Part shown: piece by piece, positions 10,481-22,000 of the stretch
How positions within the stretch are numbered: position 1 is the first letter of the stretch
Layout of the letters: each line of letters begins with the position of its first letter
NCBI GenBank assembly: GCA_963971225.1
Contig: OZ020267.1
Coordinates: forward strand, 55,631,590-55,695,589
Source of the DNA: Melieria omissa
Taxonomy: Eukaryota; Arthropoda; Insecta; Diptera; Ulidiidae
DNA length: 64,000 bases
Direction: 5' to 3'
Translations under genes and position numbers: made by a program
The notes under the pieces: generated by a model
What the model was told of the DNA's origin: nothing
Database searches by the model: none
Seen by the model: the letters and a program-made list of their open reading frames with translations, nothing else

Positions 10481-11625
10481 ATAAAGTTATAGCTCAAAGA
10501 TTCTTAACGCTTCATATTAAAATAGAGACAGGCATCAGGTGCCAGGATGTATATACTTCTTTCTTTTTTTCTTACGCTTTAGAAGTGCTTAGGTAAGGAA
10601 AGGAGGAAAATCAGGTAATTAAAAACTCGTATGTGGCTGCGACTATATAAATCTTTATCGCTCGCGCTTAACTAACAAGACACTGCTACGTACATGCGTT
10701 TGTAGATAATTTTGTAAAATCAGTTTTGGTGCCGAAATTTTCCACAGCTTCGTATAAAACTGGCAACGCTACACACCTTTAAAGACATTTCCACTTTCCA
10801 TCATTTCTGGAAAACTCTGTCCTTTTGTCATATTGTTGCATTTTTTCCATTGTGGCGCTATGCTTTCTCAAGGCCATTTAAAGAAACCTTTAGCTGAATT
10901 CAAGTATTTCGAATCGTTACATATTTCACACCGTTTTGCAGTTTTACACTCGACTAAGTACACCTTAAACGGTTGTGAACGCTGCAAAAACCACATAAAT
11001 TGGTTGAAAGGCGTGTAGTGGTTGCCAAAAATTCTAACAAGATCAGACTTTTTAGGTATTCGTATCCAATTTTTTAATGCACTTAGCAAAAATTATGTTT
11101 TCCTTTTTTTGTTCAACTCAAAATAGGAGAACGGAAAGAAGAACGGAGAACGGTTTAGTAGCACCGCGGGAAGAGACATTGTTTTGCCCATTTTTACATC
11201 GATTTACGCAGACGCTGGGTTATTTAAATTTGACCTCGCACTGCTTGCTATTATAAATTTTGCTTTAGGAAAATACAAAGACGCTCAAATTGACAAAAAC
11301 TGTTCACGCCACTCAATAAAGTTCCACATATATGCAACTATGTAAATGTCAAGGGGGCACATCTAAATCTACATACAGAGTACATAAGGCGTAGTACTTA
11401 ACTAAAGTAGTCAATAATAAAGACAACGAAAAGAATAAAAATACAACTACAAATAGAGCAAAAGTCAAAGCAGTTTACTTGTGTTGCTGGGCGCACCTAT
11501 AGGCCGAAGAGAAAGTTTCGGTGGTCGGTCGCTCAAAGCTTTCCCACTTGTTCTAGCAACAGTCCAACCACCATGCTGGCAGCCACGCGCTCGCACACGG
11601 CGTCATTGACGCTGCTCGTTAACGT
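10481..11625. other. non-coding region downstream of the RFX-family gene
   Basis: No coding signal on either strand. It lies 3' of the minus-strand gene at 11698-17389. Sequence near 11110-11330 is moderately AT-rich without repeats I recognise. It could hold part of that gene's 3' UTR if the near polyadenylation signal is not used. Confidence 0.4.
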
Positions 11626-11631
11626 TTTATT
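11626..11631 (-). terminator. candidate polyadenylation signal AATAAA
   Basis: AATAAA on the minus strand, 67 bases after the stop codon of the RFX-family gene. It is the first canonical signal downstream; use is inferred, not shown. Confidence 0.4.
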
Positions 11632-11697
11632 GGTGTCGCTGCTGCTGCTGCTGGCTGCTAGGTTCGCGTCGGCACCCACTTTCTCTTCATGCAAATC

Positions 11698-14600
11698 CTA
11701 CAAGTTGTCCAGCAAGTCCGTGTCGGCCATCATTGAATCGGCATCGGTCACCGCGTTGCCGGCGAAGGCGTCCGTTGACAGGCCGCAACTTTCATCGATT
11801 AACGCATCGGTGGCATTGAGGTTAGCCAGCGCCACAGACAGCCCGTCATTGGCGAGGCCGTCTCCGTTTGTGGCGCCCGCACCGCCGCTTATTAGGCTGT
11901 CGATGGTGTTGCCGTTGCTCAGAAATTCACGACTGAACTCCGTCGGGCTGTAGCGAAAGCGTGGCGTAGTTATGGGTGTGCTGGGCATGGAACGGGAAAT
12001 ATCATAGCTGCCGCCACCACTGCCATACTTGAAGGATGCCGTGGTAAAGGTGGCACTGACTGCTGCCGTTATCGGTGACAAATGTGCATCGTCGTCCGGA
12101 CGCCGGCTCCCACCGTAGAAATTGGCAAACGAACTCTGCTGTTGTTGATGCGGCAGCGGTGTGGAGGGCACCGAGCGGGAAGTAATGGTGCCACCGCTGC
12201 CGCTAATGAGCGCAGCGCTACCGAAGGTCGTGCAAGCACTGCTGCTGTAACCCGACGACGAGCCGGCCGAGGAGCAGGTGGTGGTAGTGGTGTTACCCTG
12301 AGCTATGTTGGGGAATTTCGTCACAAAGTCCTCAGGCAGTATGTCGGACACGTACATGCCATCGAATATGGCTGTCGAATCGGATCCCAGCACGCCCGCT
12401 TCTTCCAGCTTGTGTGCTGCTGTGTTGTCGCCTGCTGCCAGAATGGCACCAGCGCCTGTGCCCATCGCACCACCGCCACTGTTTTGGCTGCTGCTGTTCT
12501 CCGAAAACAGTGTGGACGAGTCGGCAAACTCATGCGGCACCGGCGTTTGTACCACTGACGTGCAGGCGGAGTAAGGCGCCGCCTGAAAGCTGCGGTTAAA
12601 TGCTGGCGAGTGTATGCGTTGTAGCTGCGACAGCGGAACTGACTGCGAACGCTGCGTCTCGTTGAGTGGCGTGGTCAGTTCGTCCAGGGTCAGCTCTTCA
12701 TAGTCCATGCCAGTGGAGGCTGCCGTGGCAGCCGCTCCAAACAAATCCAAGTCCAACGAATTCTGATCTGTGGCCAGAAGCGCGGCCGCTGTGGCCGCCG
12801 AGGGCTGGCTGCTCATTTCGTTGTAGTCGCTGGAAATCGTGATCGGCGTTTGCAGGCACGAGTTGCCCCCACTGAGAAAGTGCGAGGAGTTGCCGTACAG
12901 TTGTTGTTGTTGCTGTTGTTGCAGCACTGACGGACTAGGCGGCGCTGAAGCGGAAGTGGGCATGAAGCTACTGGCCGAAGTGGAGATAAGACTCGCGTAG
13001 CTGCGCCGACGACGGCAGGCTCCGATCATGGGATCGCTGGAATCACTCTCCAGCGACAGCTGCTTCCCGAAAGGGAATGAAGGCTTTGGACGCACACGTT
13101 GCGCGCCCTGTCCGGGGCTAACGAAGAAACTATTGGAGCTGCTAGTGTTGTTGCAGCCACCGGCCGCAGTGACGTTACTGGGCCCGCTTCCGCTGCCGCT
13201 GTTTATGTTCGGCGATATTGGAAGGAAAATGCAGTTTTTTCGCGGAACTATCATGTCCGTCGGGTTTATTGCGCTACTGCTCAGGTTGATTTTGCGCTTG
13301 TTGCTGTTGCTGCTGTTATTCCCGTTGGCGTGTCGTTGCATTTGGATATGATTTTGTCGTTGTCGTTGGTGTTGTTGTTGTTGTTGATGCTTCTGTGACA
13401 TTAGAGCAAGAGACGCTGAGGCAGATCCAACAGCAGGTGTCGTCGATGTTGTTTTTGTTGTTGCTGTTGTGGTGGCCGTTACAAAGCTGCCGATTGACAA
13501 CACCTGTGACCCGGCAACTGTTGCAGTTGCGAAGGTTCCCTTCAACGCTTTCTCAGCGCCGTTCGATGACGCTGCATGCGGTGCTGTGGGCGTTTTCATT
13601 TGTTGCGCTATCGCTGCGGCTGTGGCCGTTATTGTTGTCGCTGTCGCTGTTGCTGTTGGATTTCTTTTTGCAGCATCTGAGGAATTTGGTTTTTCCTCAG
13701 CGTCTCCCGTCTGAAAATATTGAAGCAGTTCGGTTTCTTGGTCCTCTTGGTCTTCCTCCTCCTCGCCGGTCATTAGGTAGTCGTCAAGCTCGTGCTTGTC
13801 CATGTTGCAAATACTGATGACGCGCTCACGTGGCAGTCCCAGATTCGAAGGTAGATCGGCTTCATCAGCGTCTGGCAAGCCGCCACTGCCAGTCGCATCC
13901 GCACCGGCGGCTGCCACCGCAGCTGCTGCCGCTGCGGCCAGTTGTTGTCGTTTGGCACGCAGTTGCATAGTGTTGCGCGAGGCCACTTTCGGCGAGGCAG
14001 CCGAAAGTGAAGTGGTCCCTACAGCACTGCCGTCGCCGAGGAGCGCGCTCGATGGACTGGTCGATGTGTGGGTGGTAATTTGCGCTGGTGGACCCATCAA
14101 GAAACTAGGCGAAACAACGCCTACAACGGCGGGCGGTGTAGCGGCCGGTGCTAAGGCCGCTGTAGTCGCTGCGTGCACTGCAGCTATCACCGGCGTGCTG
14201 CCAGCGACTGCAGGTGCTGCTGCCACTGCAGAAGTGACGCTAGGTGGTGTGGTAGTGATGATCGGCACCACATTGCTGGGCGCCGTCGGCGAGTTCGTCC
14301 AGAAGCCCTTTGTTTGCTGCGCTTTGCGAACTTTCTTGCAGAAAATATTAGGATTGTACTCGTCTATGAATTCCTCCTCTTTGATAGTTGTCGCCTGCTC
14401 GGCCACAGTGAGGGCTGTAGTGGTTGCCGCTGACAACTCGATGATTTTAGGTGTTAGATTCTTAACGGCTGTAGCGGCGCTGCTGCTACTATGGCTGCTG
14501 GCTGAAAAAGCGGCGCGCGACTGCTGCGGTTGGATTGCACCGAACGCACTGGCTGCGGGCGGCGCTCGAGCCAGCACTGTGCGCTGCTCGGTCGCTAAAT

Positions 14601-17389
14601 TCATTGGCAGCAGCTGTTGATGTTGTTGCTGCTGTTGCAAGTAACTCTCCGCTATGGTGGCAGATTGCAGCTGAGACGGTCCGGACGAGTGTTGCACGTG
14701 CTGCAGATTCGGTGAGTCCAATACCTCCTGTTTAACTTGGACCAGTTCGATCGACTTGTGTGAGGACGTTTCATCGGCGACGTATGACGCGGTACTGCGA
14801 ATGTGTGATAAATCATGATAATCGTTGTTGTTGCTGCTGCTTAGCTGCGATTGGGATGCTGTTGACGACGTATTTTGCTGTTGCGGCTGTTGGCTGCTGC
14901 TTGACTCGGACGACGACGAACCTTTGCGCTTTTTCTTACGACGCTTCTTCAAAGGCCCCATGTCCTGGAAGAACGGAAGACGGAATAAGGTTAGAGCAAA
15001 AAGCTGATGTGTAGGCAGCCAGTAGCTGGAGTAATAGAAGAGATGTGGGGATATTTTCGGCTTTGGTTAGGTTACTTTTCCATTCTAATCGTTCAGTCCT
15101 GGAAATTTGGCGTAGAAAAGGCATTTTGTACCTATTTTTTATGGTCTACGCATGTGCGTATTGTGTATCTACACAAATGAACGTACGTAAACAATTCGCA
15201 TAAGTAATCACAAGTCCATATTTACCACCAAGTGTCGCTTCTCCTTTGGCTCGCGTGGTGTGTACTTTTTGTGATGCGTGGCACCCGCACTGCCGGCACG
15301 GCTGTGCGTTGCCGCCGCACCGCCAGCGGCATCCAAGCTGCCACTACTGCCGGCCGCTGAGCCAGCATCTTTAATGCGCGCCGCCAGCTCGTGCACACTG
15401 TTCACCTTTGCGTGCAGTAAATGCTCGGCCCACTTCTTGACGATCTCCCACGACTCGTCGTCCCCGGGCTGCGTCGATAGTGGCGCATCGTGTGCAGCAC
15501 CAACGCCACCAACAGCCTCATTGGTCTGTGCCACGCTCGCCGAGTCGATCTGCGGCATCTGCGGTGTTGTCAACTTCGTAGTTTTGCGCATGGCCGCGTA
15601 GCAGTACCGCGAATGGCCGCGTGTGCCCAGGCGACGTGGTCGTATGCCGGGAAACACTTGCTTCATTACCTTGCCAAAGTCGGCTGTGGAGAGAGGCTTA
15701 ATGTCCAGACGATCGCAATAGGCGCTACAAAAGACAAAAGGATAGGTTGTGAGTTTGGGCTTCGAGGGACGAAGGAAGGCGGGGGAGTTGTTGCGTACAG
15801 ATAATCGTTGTATACATCCTGCTTTGGTATGGACACTTTGGGATCATGTTCCAGGTGCGAACGCACCCAATTGATGGTGTGATTGATCTCGGAGCGTGTA
15901 CCCAGCGGATTCTGTGGATGACGCAATGGGTCTGAAAAGAGTGTGCAATAGTAAATGAAGGGAAGAAGCGAGAAAAGCAGTTTGACTGCTTACCAGTTTC
16001 TGGCGCATCGCCAGGCAAACGCAAATACAGCAACAATTTTTCTACTGGCTTCAACGTTGAAATGCGATCGAGAATTTGTAGAATTTGCTGCTTCGCGGAT
16101 TCGCTGCGTAAAAAGTAAACAATTCGCATGATAAAAGCAATAACAATTATAAACATCGAAGTACCGTCAAGTGTGCTAACTATGGCGATTTTGGAGATTA
16201 TAAAACAAATTAAAAATTTGTAATAAATTTGACATGCAATATATGAGTTTTGTATATTTGTATGAAACACAATCTTAAAGAAAATACTCAATACACAATA
16301 TCCAAAGAATCAGACAAAGTATGGAACTGAATAAAACAAGGATGATGCTATCGCTAATCTGGATTCAGATTCAATCAATCAAATTTAAAACAAAGAACGA
16401 GTAGCAATTGTAGCGGTCTTCATTTTTGCTTACCCCACGCCTGACTCGACCACATGCTGAATGCGTCGCAGCTTCTCATTGTCCGGCACCTTGACGCCAA
16501 TGCCCATAAGGCGGCCATGCACGGCCGGTACACTGGCGCTGAGGCTGCTATTCGGCGCAGCGCTAATGGCGTTCAGCACATTCTCCGCGATGGTGGCGTT
16601 AATAGCGCCAGCACTCGCACTACCGCCAGCTGCTGCAGCACTGCCAGCTACACTAGCGGCGCCGCTGCTGCTGCCGCCGCTGCCCAGCGGCAATTCCACA
16701 GCATTCTGACGAACTACTACTGGCGTCGACTGCGACTGCTGTTGGGGCGCGCTGCTGCCGCTACCAGACGACATGGCCGATCCGCTAGCAGCGTTCGCGT
16801 GCTGCTGCATTACGCTCATTATTTTGCTTAGATGTTGTTGCGCATTCAGGTGCGGAAACTGCTCGACGAATGGATTCGGTGTTAGTACGGAGGTGGCCGC
16901 GGCCACAGCTGCTGCTGGAAGCAACGGTGGCGGCACGAAGCCGCTCTGGGCAGGTACGTTGGGGGAGGCGGACGGGGGCGCCGTTAGCACGGTGGTGGGA
17001 GCGTGCGTCGCCGGCGGCAGCGCCTGGTGTGCGCCGGCATGCTGTATGGCCGCTGCATGGTGGGCTGATGCTTGCGTGTGCGGTGGCGGCGGTATTGGCG
17101 GATGAAAGCGAGCACTTGCGTAGGGCGCTATGGCGCCAGGGTGTGTGTGCGCGTGTCCGTGTGCGTGCGCACCGACGCCAAAGAGAGGTGTATGCGCGGG
17201 CATTAGGTTTGGTGTGTTGTATAGCTGCTGCTGCTGATGTTGTTGCTGATGCAATGCGCCCACCCCGGCCAAGTTGTGTGCGGGCGGCTTTGATTGGGCT
17301 GCCAATGCTGCCGTTGTTGCCGCCGCCGCCGCTGCTGCTCTTGCTTTCGTCCACTGCGCTCCATTGTGGCCAGCATTCTTATCGGACAT
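11698..17389 (-). CDS. RFX5/RFX7-class winged-helix transcription factor, five exons
   Basis: Exons (minus, 5' to 3'): 17389-16434, 16103-15994, 15931-15799, 15724-15226, 14964-11698. All junctions are GT-AG and in phase, giving 1654 residues. Residues about 320-353 form the conserved oligomerisation helix ('EKLLLYLRLPGD'). Residues about 367-447 are the RFX DNA-binding domain, ending with the diagnostic RPRRLGTRGHSRYCY stretch at 429-442. This form matches RFX5/RFX7 rather than RFX1-4. Exon 5 starts with a basic block (KKRRKKKRK), likely nuclear localisation, followed by long Ser, Gln and Ala runs, an RSQSVPL motif I recall from RFX7, and acidic ends. In humans RFX5 acts on MHC II and RFX7 on growth genes; flies lack MHC, so an RFX7-like role is inferred. 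I believe the Drosophila counterpart is CG9727. A 5' ATG at 17448 in another frame overlaps the start and could act as an upstream ORF. Confidence 0.88.
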
Positions 17390-19050
17390 ATCCGCCGCAA
17401 GTTTATGCTCGACGGGCCGTTGTGCAGCGGTGGCTGAGCCCGCGGCAAACGTTGCCGCTGCGAGCGATTCTGCTAGTACGGCGAACGTGTACGATTACCA
17501 GCTGCTGTACCAACAAAATACAACAATAATAGTACAAGCCGACCTCGCTGGCCGGCACTACGAGCACTGACGACGACAATCGCCCTACGCTAGCGTCGAC
17601 GCTGATAAGGCGAGCTGGCTGGCTGGTCGCTTGCTAGTGCAGGCGACCACTGCCTCCGTCTTTCCCTACCCGCTAAGCAGACGATGAAGTAATGACTTTA
17701 CTGCCGCCCCGCTGCCTCTGCTGCGTCTAGCACACGCACTCACACTCTCAACTGCTAGGCTCAGTGTTTAGGAGATGGCAAATGGCGTTGATGGCGGCGA
17801 TGATAATAAACGCTGCGACTGCGACAGATGATAATTAAACATTTTCCTCGTCTATTCCGTTTTCCTTTCCACTTTGATTTTGCGTTGGAATTTTTCCACT
17901 TGTTCCGCTTCCCCGTTATTGGCGTTCGTTTAATGCGTTGCACTTTGCCCGCACACGCACTATGCTGATTTCACGTAACCGCAACCGGCCAACCAAACCA
18001 AGGTATTCTATTTTTCCAATAAGAAAACACACGAATTGGCCCTTTTCAATGCCATTTTACCCGAGAAAAAATTATTAACTTTTATCTGCGCTCTAACGCG
18101 TGTACAGGGTTGCCAGATTTGACGGAAAGTGCGCAACAACAGAAATGGGCAGTTGCCACTTGGATGTTGGTAGCACTGAGGCGGCCACAACTAACGGCAG
18201 AGGGCGCAACTGTTCGTTAACAATTTTGTTGATAAACCAAATTGCGATGAGTGCTATTTGGCCAAAACGATATTCTCACTTTATATGAAATTTGCTGTTT
18301 TGGCCTAAAAAGCACTTGTAGATATTTCTATGGGTGGGAAAGATGTAATAGGGATGGGATTATCATTATTCGGAATGGTTGAAAATATTGCTTTCAAATT
18401 ACCAAGAGATGAAGAACTGATGCTGATAACTGGGAAATATGTATATATTTTTAAATTTAAGTTTTAATGCAGAACAATTTAATAAGTAAAATGAATATTA
18501 AGTTGTGCAGATAATTTTGTCGCAATGCGAAGAATTTGAAAACGATAACGTACAAATTATGTGGAATTTTCGATGATTGCGATACAATCTCATAGATTAG
18601 TCTTATCAAATGTTTAACGCGAGTATGGACGATTAAGCGTTACTCCCGCCATCCCCCACCTTATGTGATGGATATACGCGTGGCACTTTCGGCCGATTGG
18701 CCAGTCTTGTTCAGTGCACTACCAAACTACGCATTGAATGATTTTTCTTGACGTCATGTTAAAAATTCGTTGAATTGCTACGTGTTTGTATATTTCTCAG
18801 TTCAATATAAAAATACAAAGTGCGGCAAATATACATTTATATAGACATAAATATTTGCTAATTAAAGCTACATAGATGCGAAAACAAGTTATACTTATTA
18901 CGAACATTAGCATTGGCGCACCGGGGAGATAGAGTTCGTTTTACTCGGAAAACGCAAAATTTACTTTCTTGTGCATGTATACAAACTTAAATACGCTTTC
19001 ATAGCAATCGATTTATAATTCATTCTTTTTCCAATAATTTTGAGCAGTGA
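17390..19050. other. 5' flank of the RFX-family gene / 3' flank of ASCC3
   Basis: Bases 17390-17760 are GC-rich with many CG dinucleotides and probably contain the RFX-family 5' UTR and promoter; no clear TATA box is placed. From about 18280 the sequence turns AT-rich. Both neighbours are on the minus strand, so this is a head-to-tail interval. No gene seen inside it. Confidence 0.5.
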
Positions 19051-19055
19051 GCAAT

Positions 19056-19061
19056 TTTATT
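19056..19061 (-). terminator. polyadenylation signal overlapping the ASCC3 stop codon
   Basis: The minus strand reads CAATAAAATTGC. The TAA stop of ASCC3 (19059-19057) is embedded in AATAAA. No other AATAAA was seen in the next about 500 bases (an ATTAAA lies near 18463), so a very short 3' UTR is possible. Confidence 0.45.
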
Positions 19062-22000
19062 GCTTTGCATCGACAACTTCAAATTGTAAATCGAACTGTT
19101 GGTCGATGCCAATTAGGCAGTCAGACATCAAGTACAGTGTCAGCACTAGACGGCCACGCCGGGGCGCTGACTGGAAGCAGATGCGATTGGTACTACGTTG
19201 ACCGCGCACGCTGATGCGTTTCATGGCGAGCAGCTCGTTGTTGGACTGGGAGCCCAGAGTCAAGAACCAAGCCTCCGTTTTGCCTTTCGGATATTTGGGA
19301 CAATGCACCGAGTAGCCGCCAAATCGACGCTCGCGCAGATTCAATCGGCGCAGTTCGATGCACAACACATAGTCCTGCAATGTGCAATAATTAAATTAAA
19401 ATTGTCATTGTTTTAAACAAATTTACATAAAAACACACTGCAGCTGTTACCTCGTTCGGGTGTATTTTGGTCCAATTGTCCGTTTTCATATCAGTAGGCA
19501 AGATGCGCGACGCTTCCGGCTCATCATAAAAGCGACCTTGTATTTTAATTTCAACAGCCAATTCGGGCACGTCTTGCACAACCTATATACGATATATACA
19601 ATTTTTTGTGGCAGTGCATAGGTTAGAATTGTAATTGAGCAGCAGCAAAATACGCTCTTTACCTTATAGATCTGTTCGATCTCTGCCTCCTCGAAAATAT
19701 CCCGCAGCGGTCCGGCTAAACGTTCGTATTCGTTGCGGCAGAGCTCCTTCAGAGCGGGCAGTGTCAGGTATGCGAAATTGTGCTCCAAGCTGTAGAAGAC
19801 CGACACATTGGTGCTGCTTACGTGCGGCAATGTTAGGAACTCTGATTCGTCAAACCAGCGCGCTTGTATGACGCTTTGCATTAGTTGCTGCACGAGCAAG
19901 GTCGTCGACAGCCAGCCACGTTCCGCCGTGTAGTCGACCATGGCCTAAAGTGCGTGCAGACGTGAGTTAAACGTTGGGCCCGCAATGTTTACTAGGCGCA
20001 CAAAACTTACTTGCATGACGCGTGTGGCATTGTCCAGTGCTGATTTCGTGTCAGTCAAGTAGTCCGAGTTGGGTAAAGATAACCGCATAAAGTGCGCCTG
20101 CAGCAGTAGAAACGTCTTCGTATATGGCGAGTCCCAGGTGGACGAAGTCGGGCGATAGCGACACAATTCAGCCAATTCTCTGTAAGAACATTTATGGAAG
20201 ATCAGTCTGGGATCATAAACAGATAAATTTAGTCGCTTACTCGTTGTGTTTGTCCTCATTGTGGCGCACCGGTTGCTGATCGAACTCGTACGAGTCGGCA
20301 ATGGCTAACAGCACATCACGCACGTTCATTTCCGGCTGCAGGTCGTCCAAGAAGTGCTTCATTGTGCGATGCGACAGATAGTAGAACGAGGCAATTCGTC
20401 CCAAAAATGTGGGCACCAACATGTGGTCGCGTTGTACCAGACAGGCGGCGCTCTGCAAATCAAACACCACCCGCTCAATCAGCGAAGACAAGAAAGAGTT
20501 CAGCTGTTCCGGCTCGACGCCCTCCAGGTTGTAGTAGGTGGGATTGCGCAGCAGACGCCGAAAGAAGTACGTCCATGTCAAATAGTCCAGAGCGGCCTGT
20601 TTTGTCTGCACTGTGCTCGAGACAATTTCGGCATTTATGTGCTCGGGCAGCACGCCCAGCAGACTGGACTCGACGGGGAACGGATCGTAGAGGAACTTCT
20701 TGTAAAAGTTCTTTTTCACGTCGTGCACCAGCACCACTGCCACGCCCTCGTTGTCGAACTGCGGCCGGCCAGCGCGACCCATCATCTGCAGCACATCGGT
20801 GATGGGCATATCAACGTATTTCTTCACCTTGCCATCGAAATATTCGGTGCCCTTGATGACGACCAGGTGAGCGGGCAGATTGACGCCCCAGGCCAGTGTG
20901 GCAGTGGCAATCAGCACCTGAATTTTGCGATTGTAGAAGAGCTCCTCAACGGTTTTGCGGTCTTGCTCCTGCAGGCCGGCATGGTGCAGACCAATGCCGA
21001 ACGCGAGGCAGAACTTCAAATTCGAGTCTTTGATCTGCTGCAGAATTTGGTGCATTTCGTGCTCCGGTATGTGCAGAAACTGTTTGGGATTGTCATCGCC
21101 AGCAACGAACGTGATCAGGTCGAGGGCGGTGAGGCGTGTTTGGCGTCGCGACGACACAAAGACAATGGCCGGTTCACATGGCGAATAAGTGCGTATCGCT
21201 TGGAATGTTGGACGATTCATAGTGGCCATGCGGGGACAGTAGTGTTTGCCTGCAACAATTAGGGAAAATGTGGTGAATGAATTATTACTGATACTAAATA
21301 ATCAATTAATGCTATAAATACCTGAAAAGCCATTGATGTGCACTTGCAGTGGCACCGGCCGCACAGATGGCTTGAAATTGTATAAACCCATCTTTTTGAT
21401 GCCCAGCCAATTGGCCAGATCTTGCGCATTGGCCAGCGCCGTGGACAGTCCCACAATGCGTATCGAGCGTCCAGTGTGTGATGTGATGAAATTTGTACGC
21501 GAAACAATGACCTCAATGACGGGACCGCGATCCTCGCCGAGGAGATGAATCTCGTCGATAACAATTAGCACCACGTCCTGTACGTACTCGCGTGTCTGCC
21601 ACGAGCGACTGATGCCGTCCCACTTCTCCGGTGTGGTCACAATGATCTGCGACTCGCGTATAGCCTGAATGTCCGGCGTTGTGTCGCCAGTCAGCTCGAC
21701 AACGCGCTTGCGCAGTGGCGGCCCTTCGAAGCGACGCTTCCAGTCGCTGATGCGCTCCTTAACAAGCGCCTTCAGTGGCGCAATGTAAACCACCTTGCCG
21801 CGCGGATGCTTGTTGAATGCCCGAAAGATGCCAATCTCGGCCACGATAGTTTTGCCGGAACCGGTGGGTGCGCCCAATAGCACATTGTTGTCGGTGTGGT
21901 AGAGACAGTGGAAGATCTGCGTTTGTATGGGATTGAAGTGCGAGAAGTTGTACAGCGATTCGTATTGGGGATTCTGTAGACAGGACACTGGCAATGGATG

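Noticed and set aside
13796..14620. 274-codon plus-strand open frame opposite the RFX-family exon 5
   Set aside because: It is an Ala/Ser/Val-rich shadow of the Ala/Ser/Thr-coding minus strand. No domain, and it starts and ends without splice or promoter logic.
16870..17529. 219-codon plus-strand open frame near the RFX-family first exon
   Set aside because: Arg/Ala-rich translation of GC-rich antisense sequence; no family resemblance.
20354..21262. 302-codon plus-strand open frame opposite ASCC3
   Set aside because: Antisense shadow of helicase cassette 2, which is clearly coding on the minus strand with conserved motifs.
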